Notes under the pieces: generated by a model | Seen by the model: only the letters and a program-made list of their open reading frames with translations | What the model was told of the DNA's origin: nothing | Databases searched by the model: none | Shown: positions 28,043 to 36,019 of the stretch, piece after piece | Layout: every line of letters starts with the position of its first letter | Numbering within the stretch: the first letter of the stretch is position 1 | Assembly: GCF_028735875.1 (NCBI RefSeq) | Contig: NZ_CP117834.1 | Location: 1 to 64,000, forward strand | Length of the DNA: 64,000 bases | Reading direction: 5' to 3' | From: Shouchella hunanensis | Lineage (GTDB): Bacteria; Bacillota; Bacilli; Bacillales; Bacillaceae_D | Position numbers and translations under genes: made by a program

Positions 28043-28816
28043 ATGGAGAAGGCAACGATTTTTTTTGATATTGATGGGACTCTTTTAGATGACAACAAAG
28101 AATTACCTGTATCTACAAAAGAATCGATTAAACAGCTGCAAGCCGATGGACACCATGTCGCAATTGCAACTGGACGAGCTCCTTATTTTTTCAAAGAGCT
28201 AAGAGAAGAATTACAGATTGATTCTTATATTTGTTTTAATGGGCAATACGTTGTTTATAAAGGTGAGATTATTTATCAAGACACATTAAATCCGACAACG
28301 TTTAGCCGTTTTGAGCGCTATGCTACTTCGGTTAATCATCCGCTCATCTTTATGTCAGCAGAAACGTACACAGCGAATCATGCTGAACACCCACATATTC
28401 TTGAAAGTATCCATTCATTAAAATTAGATTTACCTTCGTATAATCCAAATTATTACGAGCAAACCAACTTGCACCAAGCACTTCTCTTCTGTAAACCTAC
28501 TGAAGAGGAACAGTATCGCGAACGGTTTCCTGAGTTTAAATTTGTACGCTGGCATCCCCTTTCCGTAGACGTACTGCCTGCCAACGGCTCAAAAGCCCTC
28601 GGTATTTCTAAATTTATTGCCCATGCAGGAATTGATTTAAAACATGTATATGCATTTGGCGATCAACTAAATGACCTTGAGATGCTTTCTTATGTTGAAC
28701 ACGGGGTTGCAATGGGCAATGCGCCACAAGAGGTGCAAGCACAAGCACGCTACATTACGAAGCACGTGAATGAAGGCGGAATTAAGCATGGCCTTTCTCT
28801 TGTGGGATTATTATAA
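28043..28816 (+). CDS. ykrA: Cof-type HAD-superfamily phosphatase (YkrA-like)
   Basis: A 257-residue haloacid-dehalogenase hydrolase of the Cof/IIB class. Catalytic Asp pair in FFDIDGTLLDD (residues 7-17), cap domain from about 80 to 180, and the metal motif FGDQLNDLEM near 205. Likely a sugar phosphate or flavin-type phosphatase; substrate not predictable. In B. subtilis ykrA lies by ykrB (def) and ykyA; here it has moved about 15 kb away. The symbol is a similarity guess. Confidence 0.8.
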   Translation: MEKATIFFDIDGTLLDDNKELPVSTKESIKQLQADGHHVAIATGRAPYFFKELREELQIDSYICFNGQYVVYKGEIIYQDTLNPTTFSRFERYATSVNHPLIFMSAETYTANHAEHPHILESIHSLKLDLPSYNPNYYEQTNLHQALLFCKPTEEEQYRERFPEFKFVRWHPLSVDVLPANGSKALGISKFIAHAGIDLKHVYAFGDQLNDLEMLSYVEHGVAMGNAPQEVQAQARYITKHVNEGGIKHGLSLVGLL

Positions 28817-28838
28817 GCTTTAGACGTTCTGTCTACAG

Positions 28839-28869
28839 AAAAAAGAGCAATCGGCCGATTGCTCTTTTT
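28839..28869. terminator. Bidirectional terminator between the HAD gene and tRNA-Arg
   Basis: AAAAAGAGCAATCGG pairs with CCGATTGCTCTTTTT, a near-perfect palindrome, serving both convergent transcripts. Confidence 0.9.
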
Positions 28870-28901
28870 CTTGTTTATATTATGTATATACTTGCTTTCA
28901 A

Positions 28902-28974
28902 CGCGCCTAGCAGGATTCGAACCCACAACGCGAGAACCGGAATCTCGTGTGATATCCCCTTTCACCATAGGCGC
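28902..28974 (-). tRNA. tRNA-Arg (CCG)
   Basis: A 73-base cloverleaf on the minus strand: acceptor GCGCCTA/TAGGCGC, D arm GTGA/TCAC, anticodon stem CGAGA/TCTCG with loop TTCCGGT (anticodon CCG, reads CGG), T arm GTGGG-TTCGAAT-CCTGC, discriminator G. CCA is not encoded. Confidence 0.94.
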
Positions 28975-28988
28975 CAACGACACGTATA

Positions 28989-29017
28989 AATATACTTGAA
29001 TAAGAGGGAGTTGTCAA
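28989..29017 (-). promoter_or_regulatory. Sigma-A promoter of tRNA-Arg
   Basis: Minus strand: perfect -35 TTGACA (29012-29017), 17-base spacer, -10 TATATT (28989-28994), ending 14 bases before the mature tRNA. Confidence 0.85.
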
Positions 29018-29042
29018 TAAAAAGATCTCCCTCCACATATCA

Positions 29043-29408
29043 TTACGTTGACTGTTGGTTGCTTTCACCTTCAGCAAACATAACTTTAAAGCGCTCGTTA
29101 ATGTCTTCTTCTTTATAACCAGCTTGTCCTAAACGAACACCAAAGTTTTTCGCATAAAGCTGTAAACGTTGAGACATTTTCTTGTATTTCTTCGCTTCTT
29201 GATTGGAGGCATCACTTGCGCGACCATCAGCATTCGAAATAATGTTTTCAACAACAAATAACGCTTTCCATAGCGTTTCTTCATCCATTCCTTGATGAAT
29301 CGTGCTTAGTTCATCTACTACTTCTTTATAAAACTGCTGAAACTCTTTAAAGGTAATATCTTCTTCCATATTTAAATAATGTTGGATTTTATCGTATTGC
29401 GCTTGCAT
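29043..29408 (-). CDS. Conserved-looking helical cytosolic protein, unknown
   Basis: I do not recognise this 121-residue protein. It has no signal peptide or membrane segment and no cysteine; it is predicted almost wholly helical, with YNLY-like amphipathic spacing, and includes VVENIISNADGRASDASN near residue 70. The last residues are hydrophilic (EGESNQQST). GGAGGT precedes the ATG. It is a single gene between tRNA-Arg and brxB. Codon use is like its neighbours, so it seems native. Confidence 0.6.
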   Translation of the reverse strand: MQAQYDKIQHYLNMEEDITFKEFQQFYKEVVDELSTIHQGMDEETLWKALFVVENIISNADGRASDASNQEAKKYKKMSQRLQLYAKNFGVRLGQAGYKEEDINERFKVMFAEGESNQQST

Positions 29409-29500
29409 GTTTTTGACCTCCTTTATTCTCCGTTATTATACCATAGGACCGATTAGCGTGCGACTGTATGTCAAGATCGATTGCCATCGAAAACCCACAC

Positions 29501-29549
29501 AAAAAAAGCTTACTTTAAGAGGAACTTCATCCTCCTAAACTAAGCTTTT
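29501..29549 (-). terminator. Intrinsic terminator of the bkd-brxB operon
   Basis: On the minus strand AAAAGCTTAgTTTAgGAGG pairs with CCTCtTAAAgTAAGCTTTT and is followed by a T run. Confidence 0.85.
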
Positions 29550-29554
29550 CATTT

Positions 29555-29983
29555 TTATTTACAGTATTCATCAAATGCTTGTTCAAGCTTTTGTACAACT
29601 TGTATTGGTTCGTGACCTTCAATTTCGTGGCGTTCCACCATCATTTTAATTTCTCCATCTTTTAAAAGTGCAAATGATGGAGATGAAGGACCATATCCTT
29701 TGAAGTACTCTCTCGCTTTGGCCGTTGCTTCCTTATCTTGACCAGCAAATACGGTCACAAAGCGATCTGGTGTTGCTTCATAGTTTTTCATATATGCCGC
29801 CGCCGGACGAGCAATCCCGCCAGCACAACCACATACTGAATTAACCATTACAAGTGTTGTCCCTTTTTCAGTAAGCGTCTGGTCAACATCTTCAACAGTT
29901 TGGAGCTGCGTGTAACCAGCTTGTATCATATCATTTCTTGCATCTTGTACGACATCATTCATGAAAAAATTAAATTGTTGCAT
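29555..29983 (-). CDS. brxB: Bacilliredoxin BrxB (YqiW)
   Basis: A 142-residue thioredoxin-fold protein of the YphP/YqiW family with the active-site CGC motif in [10 protein letters not shown] (near 50). Bacilliredoxins remove bacillithiol from protein mixed disulfides. In B. subtilis yqiW lies right after bkdB, as here (66-base gap), which favours BrxB over its paralogue BrxA. Confidence 0.88.
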   Translation of the reverse strand: MQQFNFFMNDVVQDARNDMIQAGYTQLQTVEDVDQTLTEKGTTLVMVNSVCGCAGGIARPAAAYMKNYEATPDRFVTVFAGQDKEATAKAREYFKGYGPSSPSFALLKDGEIKMMVERHEIEGHEPIQVVQKLEQAFDEYCK

Positions 29984-30048
29984 GAAATCACCCTCCTCCC
30001 TATTATTTTAGGGGAAACGAATCGAATGTACAAGTTTAAAAACTTCGG

Positions 30049-31314
30049 TTAATAAACAGATGTCGTTTCATTAATGGCTTCAAGCTTTGTTTTAATAGCT
30101 TGTAAAAACTTCCCGCAAATTAGTCCATCAAGAACACGGTGATCAAGAGAAAGGCACAGGTTCACCATGTGACGAATGGCAATGACCTCTCCTGCTTCCG
30201 TATCCAAAACAACAGGTCGTTTTACAATCGACTCCACAGAAAGTATAGCTGCTTGTGGGGTATTAATAATCGGTTGTGACATAATTGAGCCAAATGATCC
30301 CGTATTGTTAATAGTAAATGTACCACCTGTCATATCATCGCTTTTTAACTGACCTGTTCGGACTTTTTTAGCAAGATCATTTGTACGCTTCGCTAATCCT
30401 TTTACCGTTAATTCGTCTGCATGTTTAATAACAGGAACAAACAAAGCATCTTCAGTAGCTACTGCCATCGAAAGGTGAATGTCTTTTTTACGGATAATCG
30501 CATCGCCCGCCCATTGAGCATTAACTTCCGGGAATTCTTTTAGCGCTTCGACACAAGCTTTCATAAAGAATGGCAAGTACGTTAAGCTGAAGCCTTCTTT
30601 TTCTTTAAAGGAGTCCTTTAACCCTTGTCGGACTTTGACAAGATTCGTCACGTCCACTTCAATCATCGTCCAAGCATGAGGCGCCTCTGTTTTACTTTTC
30701 ACCATATTTGTTGCGATTGCTTTACGGACACCTGAAACAGGAATGCGCTCATCCTCACCAGATGCAAGGCTAACCGATTGGGTATCATTCGATTTTGTGA
30801 CAGATTGTTCCACAGACACTTCGTCCTCTACTGATTGCTGAGGTTTTTCCACTCCACCTTGTACACGGTAAGCTTCTACATCTTTTCTCGTAATGCGGCC
30901 ACCTTTTCCAGAACCGGTTACATTGGCTAAATTAATTCCATAATCTTGTGATAAGCGTAAAACAGCAGGTGAATACCGTTGACGCTGGTCTGTAGTGCTT
31001 TCTTCATTTGCCTCTACTTTCGGTTCAACATCGACTTGTTTCGGCGTTTCAGAAGGCTTCGCTTCTTGGCTGCTACCCTCTTCTTCAATCGAACAAATCG
31101 CCGTTCCAACGGACACCGTATCTTCTTCTTTAACAAGTAACGCTTGTATCGTACCTGTATAGGAAGAAGGAATTTCGGCGCTTACTTTATCTGTCATGAC
31201 TTCAGCTATCGGCTCGTATTTAGTTACTTTATCACCAGGTGCTACTAGCCATTTGCTTATCGTTCCTTCTGTTACACTTTCGCCTAGCTGAGGCATCGTC
31301 ATGTTCGTTGCCAT
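30049..31314 (-). CDS. bkdB: Branched-chain keto acid dehydrogenase E2
   Basis: Lipoyl acyltransferase core of the BKD complex. About 421 residues: lipoyl domain (1-78, Lys in MTDKVSAE near 43), linker, peripheral-subunit-binding domain with RYSPAVLRLSQDYGINL (near 112-128), and catalytic domain with SLDHRVLDG near the C-terminus. Start: of two adjacent ATGs the second (31314) has the better 6-base spacing from GGAGG. It lies 10 bases after bkdAB. Confidence 0.93.
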   Translation of the reverse strand: MATNMTMPQLGESVTEGTISKWLVAPGDKVTKYEPIAEVMTDKVSAEIPSSYTGTIQALLVKEEDTVSVGTAICSIEEEGSSQEAKPSETPKQVDVEPKVEANEESTTDQRQRYSPAVLRLSQDYGINLANVTGSGKGGRITRKDVEAYRVQGGVEKPQQSVEDEVSVEQSVTKSNDTQSVSLASGEDERIPVSGVRKAIATNMVKSKTEAPHAWTMIEVDVTNLVKVRQGLKDSFKEKEGFSLTYLPFFMKACVEALKEFPEVNAQWAGDAIIRKKDIHLSMAVATEDALFVPVIKHADELTVKGLAKRTNDLAKKVRTGQLKSDDMTGGTFTINNTGSFGSIMSQPIINTPQAAILSVESIVKRPVVLDTEAGEVIAIRHMVNLCLSLDHRVLDGLICGKFLQAIKTKLEAINETTSVY

Positions 31315-31327
31315 CATATTCCTCCTT

Positions 31328-32311
31328 CTAAAACTCCGCCAAATCGCGGATGGCTTTTTCGACTTTATCAGGATTAATCATAAATTCTTTTTCTAATGTA
31401 GGCGCATAAGGCATTGCCGGAACATCAGGTCCAGCAAGACGCTTAATTGGTGCATCAAGATCAAATAAACAATGCTCCGCAATAATTGCACTTACTTCAC
31501 TAATAATGCTACCTTCTTTGTTATCTTCTGTAATTAACAAGACTTTTCCTGTTTTTTTCGCCGCTTCAATAATACCATCTCGATCAAGTGGATAAACGGT
31601 TCTTAGGTCAAGAATATGAGTTTGAATGCCTTCTTTTTCTAAGCGCTCCGCTGCTTGTAAAGCGAAATGGACAGCAAGACCATAGGTAATGACCGTCACA
31701 TCATCCCCTTCGCGTTTTACATCTGCCTTGCCAATAGGAAGCGTGTAATCCTCATCCGGCACTTCGCCTTTAATTAATCGATACGCTCGCTTGTGTTCAA
31801 AGAAAAGCACTGGATCATCAGAACGAATCGCGGCTTTAAGAAGGCCTTTTACATCATAAGGTGTTGAGGGCATCACAATTTTTAACCCCGGTGTATTAGC
31901 AAACATCGCTTCGACGCTTTGTGAGTGATACAGGGCTCCGTGGATACCACCGCCGTAAGGAGCTCGAATGGTGATCGGACACGTCCAGTCGTTATTTGTG
32001 CGATAACGAATTTTCGCTGCTTCAGACACAATTTGATTTACAGCTGGCATAATAAAGTCAGCAAACTGCATCTCTGCCACAGGACGCATCCCATACATAG
32101 CCGCTCCAATTCCTACGCCTGCAATCGCCGATTCTGCTAAAGGTGTATCAATTACTCTCTCCTCACCGAATTGTTCGTACAAGCCAGCTGTTGCACGAAA
32201 CACACCGCCTCTTTTACCAACGTCTTCACCTAAAACAAAGACGCGCTGATCCCGCTCCATTTCTTCATGTAAAGCCTTCGTCACAGCTTCAATATATGAT
32301 AATACTGCCAT
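31328..32311 (-). CDS. bkdAB: Branched-chain keto acid dehydrogenase E1 beta
   Basis: Beta subunit of the thiamine-diphosphate E1, 327 residues. It shows GEDVGKRGGVFRATAGL (near 27) and PLAESAIAGVGIGAAMYG (near 56), as in PdhB but with branched-chain-type differences, and the C-terminal transketolase domain (HILDLRTVYPLDRD). It follows bkdAA with a 1-base overlap (TAATG), implying coupling. Confidence 0.93.
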   Translation of the reverse strand: MAVLSYIEAVTKALHEEMERDQRVFVLGEDVGKRGGVFRATAGLYEQFGEERVIDTPLAESAIAGVGIGAAMYGMRPVAEMQFADFIMPAVNQIVSEAAKIRYRTNNDWTCPITIRAPYGGGIHGALYHSQSVEAMFANTPGLKIVMPSTPYDVKGLLKAAIRSDDPVLFFEHKRAYRLIKGEVPDEDYTLPIGKADVKREGDDVTVITYGLAVHFALQAAERLEKEGIQTHILDLRTVYPLDRDGIIEAAKKTGKVLLITEDNKEGSIISEVSAIIAEHCLFDLDAPIKRLAGPDVPAMPYAPTLEKEFMINPDKVEKAIRDLAEF

Positions 32312-33312
32312 TAGTTCCCCTCCTCACTATAAACATGCAAATACATGGTGCTCGGATCTGCATAAGTTGCTGCTTCCGCATATTCCGTTGCTTCATTTAC
32401 AAGCTGCTTTACCTCTGCTTCCATTTCGTCAAGCACCTTATCAGTTAACAAACCAGCTGTTTGTAAATAAGCTGCATACGTGTGAAGGGGATCTTTTTCT
32501 TTTGCTTCTGCCACTTCTTCTCTTGAGCGATAGGCGCGATCATCATCGTCACTTGAATGGGGAGTAAGACGATAAGAGACCGTTTCAATTAAAGATGGAC
32601 CTGCCCCAGCTCTTGCACGATCAGCTGCTTCCTTTACAGCTTCATAAACAGCAAGCGGATCATTTCCATCTACAGTTACTCCTGGCATTCCATAACCAAT
32701 TGCCCGATCCGACACTTTTTCACAAGCAAGCTGCTTTTCAATTGGAACACTAATCGCGTATTTATTGTTCTCACACATAAATATAACAGGGAGCTTGTGT
32801 ACGCCTGCAAAGTTCGCTCCTTCATGGAAGTCTCCTTGGTTAGATGAGCCTTCTCCAAATGTGGTAAACGCAACAAAATCTTTCTTTTCTAGACGACCGC
32901 CTAACGCTACGCCAACGGCATGTGGCACTTGTGTCGTTACAGGGGAAGAACCCGTTACAATTCGGTTAGTTTTCTGTCCAAAATGACCAGGCATTTGACG
33001 TCCACCTGAATTTGGGTCCTCTTCTTTCGCGAAGCCTGACAGCATTAAATCTTTCGCAGTCATACCAAAGGTTAGCACAACCCCCATATCTCGATAATAA
33101 GGGAGCACATAGTCTTTATCTCGATCAAGTGCAAAGGCCGCGCCTACTTGCGCCGCTTCTTGTCCTTGACAGGAGATGACGAAAGGAATTTTTCCAGCTC
33201 GGTTTAACAACCACATGCGCTCATCAATTCGTCTAGCGAGTAGCATAGTGCGATACATATCAACTGCTTGTTCATCCGTTAACCCTAATTGTTCATGTTT
33301 GTTTTTTGTCAT
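32311..33312 (-). CDS. bkdAA: Branched-chain keto acid dehydrogenase E1 alpha
   Basis: Alpha subunit of E1, 333 residues, with the thiamine-diphosphate motif FGEGSSNQGDFHEGANFAGV (near 152; note GEGSSNQGD where PdhA has GDGGASQGD, as is usual for branched-chain E1) and the phosphorylation-loop region YRLTPHSSDDDD. It produces branched acyl groups that feed iso and anteiso fatty acids. It overlaps bkdAB by one base and follows lpdV by 16 bases. Confidence 0.93.
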   Translation of the reverse strand: MTKNKHEQLGLTDEQAVDMYRTMLLARRIDERMWLLNRAGKIPFVISCQGQEAAQVGAAFALDRDKDYVLPYYRDMGVVLTFGMTAKDLMLSGFAKEEDPNSGGRQMPGHFGQKTNRIVTGSSPVTTQVPHAVGVALGGRLEKKDFVAFTTFGEGSSNQGDFHEGANFAGVHKLPVIFMCENNKYAISVPIEKQLACEKVSDRAIGYGMPGVTVDGNDPLAVYEAVKEAADRARAGAGPSLIETVSYRLTPHSSDDDDRAYRSREEVAEAKEKDPLHTYAAYLQTAGLLTDKVLDEMEAEVKQLVNEATEYAEAATYADPSTMYLHVYSEEGN

Positions 33313-33328
33313 TCAAATATCCCTCCCA

Positions 33329-34750
33329 TTACATGTGAATAGCACGTTTATCAATTAATAGGGCTGCCTCACCTATTGCTTCAGACATCGTCGGATGCGG
33401 GTGGATCATCTCACCTAATTCAATGTGAGCAGCATCAACGTATTTTGCAAGAGCCGCTTCACTAATTAAATCCGTTGCATGTGAGCCAATTATATGAACT
33501 CCTAAAACATCATTTGTTTTTTCATCTGAGATGACTTTCACAAAACCCTCTTCTTCTCCTTGAACAAGCGCTTTGCCAACTGCGGCAAATGGAAAGGTGC
33601 CTACTTTCACTGAATGTTTTTGCGCTTTTGCTTCCTCTTCTGTCAAGCCTACTTGTGCGGCCTCCGGAAAACTATAAATACAAGATGGGACTATTGCTTT
33701 GTTCAGAGGCTCCACCTTTTCACGCGTCATGTGAGCTACTGCTATTAACCCTTCGTGTGTTGCAACGTGAGCAAGCTGCAAGCCGCCGATACAGTCACCA
33801 ATTGCATAAATATGCGATTCTTTCGTTTGACCGAATTCATTCACTTTTATGTAACCGCTTTCTAAATCAATTTCTGTGTTCTCTAAGCCAATGCCTCGAA
33901 CATTCGCCGTTCTCCCAATAGATACCATTAACTTGTCAACGTGAAATTGAATTGAACCCTCTTCTGTTTGTACATTCACCTTAACAGCGTGCTCCTCCAC
34001 AGCAATTGATGATTCATCGATTGTCGCATTCGTATAAATGGCGACGCCTCTTTTTTGAAGCTGCTTCATCATTTCCTTGGAAATATCACCATCGGCTGTT
34101 GGTAAAATACGACTTCCTGCTTCGACAACTGTTACTTTTACACCAAAGTCAACGAGCATGGATGCCCACTCCACTCCAATAACGCCTCCACCTATAATAA
34201 CGATAGAAGAAGGCAATGCGCTAAACTGAAGCGCCTCTTCTGAGCTAATAACAGTTTCCCCATTAAACGGCGTATTCGCTAACGCTCTTGGAGAAGAACC
34301 TGTTGCTAGAATGACATTTGAGCCTATTAACATTTCATTTTCTCCATCGCCTAGGTCGACAGACACAGTTCCTGGGGTTGGTGAAAAAATAGACGGTCCT
34401 AACAATGTTCCTTTTCCTTTATATACATCAATTTTCCCTTTTTTCATTAACCCTTTTACACCATTAGCTAAACGATCAACAATACTCTGCTTTCGCTCTT
34501 GTACTTGTGTGAAGTCTAGCTCAGGCTCGCCAACAGACACACCATAGTGGCTAGCTTCTTTTGCTAACCGAAACACTTCTGCACTTCTAAGCAATGCTTT
34601 ACTCGGAATACAACCCTTATGTAAACAAGTTCCCCCTAGAAGTTGCTCTTCTACTAGCGCTGTCTTTAATCCTGATTGTGAAGCACGGATGGCGGCAGCA
34701 TAGCCACCAGTACCGCCACCCACTATTACGAGATCATAATTCTCTGCCAT
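33329..34750 (-). CDS. lpdV: Dihydrolipoamide dehydrogenase of the BKD complex
   Basis: E3 component dedicated to the branched-chain complex, 473 residues. FAD motif GGGTGGYAAAIRAS (residues 11-24), redox disulfide CLHKGC (near 43-48), NAD motif GGGVIGVEWAS (near 187) and C-terminal HPHPTMSE catalytic His-Glu. It is distinct from PdhD at 6.4 kb. It starts 15 bases after bcd, where B. subtilis would have buk between. Confidence 0.93.
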   Translation of the reverse strand: MAENYDLVIVGGGTGGYAAAIRASQSGLKTALVEEQLLGGTCLHKGCIPSKALLRSAEVFRLAKEASHYGVSVGEPELDFTQVQERKQSIVDRLANGVKGLMKKGKIDVYKGKGTLLGPSIFSPTPGTVSVDLGDGENEMLIGSNVILATGSSPRALANTPFNGETVISSEEALQFSALPSSIVIIGGGVIGVEWASMLVDFGVKVTVVEAGSRILPTADGDISKEMMKQLQKRGVAIYTNATIDESSIAVEEHAVKVNVQTEEGSIQFHVDKLMVSIGRTANVRGIGLENTEIDLESGYIKVNEFGQTKESHIYAIGDCIGGLQLAHVATHEGLIAVAHMTREKVEPLNKAIVPSCIYSFPEAAQVGLTEEEAKAQKHSVKVGTFPFAAVGKALVQGEEEGFVKVISDEKTNDVLGVHIIGSHATDLISEAALAKYVDAAHIELGEMIHPHPTMSEAIGEAALLIDKRAIHM

Positions 34751-34765
34751 GATAGTCCGCCTCCA

Positions 34766-35863
34766 TTACTTTTTACGAGAAAGAATGTGGTGCTCATTTT
34801 GCAAAAACGTTCCTCTTGCATAACGCATCCGTTCAATTCGTTCTTCTGCCATTTTATCCGCAGCCTGTGAAGTAGGTATCTGCTTTGTACGAGCAATTTC
34901 AAAAACACGAGAAACATTATCATAAATGCCTTCTACTTTTTTAAACGCTCGATCTCGGTTGTACCCATTTAATTCATCCGCTACATTAATAACGCCACCT
35001 GCATTAATAACATAGTCAGGTGCATAGGCGATGCCCATATCTTGTAAAATTTGACCATGACGTTCTTCTTTTAATTGGTTGTTAGCCGCGCCTGCAATTA
35101 CTTTAGCCGTTAACTTGCTTAGCGTTTCATCATTGATTACTCCGCCTAATGCACATGGCGCGAAAATATCACAGTCTTGCTCGTAAATATCATCAGGGTC
35201 TACTGCTTTTGCCCCAAATTCAGAAACAGCTCGTTCAACAGACGGTTTGTAAATGTCCGTAACAATAAGTTGAGCGCCTTCTTCATGTAAGTATTTACAT
35301 AAGTGATAGGCAACATTACCGACACCTTGGACTGCGATTGTTTTACCTGCTAAATCTTCCGAACCAAGACCCGCTTTAGCCGCAGCTTTCATTCCAACAT
35401 AAACACCGTAAGCTGTTACTGGTGAAGGATTCCCTGAAGCACCAAAAGCAGGGGAAATACCTGTAACATAATCCGTCTCATCATGAATAATATCCATATC
35501 TTCAACCGTTGTGCCTACGTCTTCTGCAGTAATGTAGCGCCCGTTTAACCCTTGAATATAACGACCAAACGCTCGAAACATTTCCGGATTTTTATCTGTA
35601 CGAGCATCGCCAATGATAACGGCTTTACCTCCGCCAAGGTTTAACCCAGCTGCCGCATTTTTATAAGTCATGCCCCTTGAAAGACGTAGAACATCTTCAA
35701 AGGCATCCTCCTCTGATTGATAATTCCACATTCTTGTACCGCCAAGCGCTGGTCCCAATGTAGTATCATGGATCGCGATAATCGCTTTTAAACCTGACGT
35801 TTGATCTTGACAAATAACAAGCTGTTCATAATCTTTCTCTTCCATCTTTGTAAATAATTTCAT
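34766..35863 (-). CDS. bcd: Leucine dehydrogenase
   Basis: Oxidative deamination of Leu, Ile and Val to keto acids with NAD+, supplying the BKD complex. The 365-residue Glu/Leu/Phe/Val dehydrogenase has GGTRMW (near 41), the catalytic Lys region [14 protein letters not shown] (near 70-83) and the NAD motif [12 protein letters not shown] (near 180). It is the first gene after the sigma-54 promoter; ptb, which precedes bcd in B. subtilis, is absent. Confidence 0.93.
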   Translation of the reverse strand: MKLFTKMEEKDYEQLVICQDQTSGLKAIIAIHDTTLGPALGGTRMWNYQSEEDAFEDVLRLSRGMTYKNAAAGLNLGGGKAVIIGDARTDKNPEMFRAFGRYIQGLNGRYITAEDVGTTVEDMDIIHDETDYVTGISPAFGASGNPSPVTAYGVYVGMKAAAKAGLGSEDLAGKTIAVQGVGNVAYHLCKYLHEEGAQLIVTDIYKPSVERAVSEFGAKAVDPDDIYEQDCDIFAPCALGGVINDETLSKLTAKVIAGAANNQLKEERHGQILQDMGIAYAPDYVINAGGVINVADELNGYNRDRAFKKVEGIYDNVSRVFEIARTKQIPTSQAADKMAEERIERMRYARGTFLQNEHHILSRKK

Positions 35864-35920
35864 TTTTAAGTCCCCCTATAAGAATTCTGGCTCGTCTTCA
35901 CATGTTCACAACTGTATACA

Positions 35921-35937
35921 TGCAAAAACAATGCCAA
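35921..35937 (-). promoter_or_regulatory. Sigma-54 promoter of the bkd operon
   Basis: Minus strand: TTGGCATTGTTTTTGCA, with GG and GC at the invariant -24/-12 positions 10 bases apart, a near-perfect sigma-L site 57 bases before the bcd start. It lies between bcd and bkdR, the gene for the matching activator. Confidence 0.9.
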
Positions 35938-35977
35938 CTGCTAATCTTAAGGAAATAGGCTAATGTAACCTTCCGCC

Positions 35978-36019
35978 TGCAAAATCTTGCACTCCCCTGA
36001 AATATTTTGCATGCAAAAT
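35978..36019 (-). promoter_or_regulatory. Candidate BkdR enhancer sites
   Basis: Two dyads upstream of the sigma-54 promoter: the perfect 16-bp palindrome ATTTTGCATGCAAAAT at 36004-36019 and TGCAAAATCTTGCA at 35978-35991. The 8-mer TGCAAAAT occurs three times (both strands) in 42 bases. The distal palindrome touches the bkdR stop codon. Spacing of about 40-80 bases to the -24 element suits an activator-binding enhancer. Confidence 0.65.
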
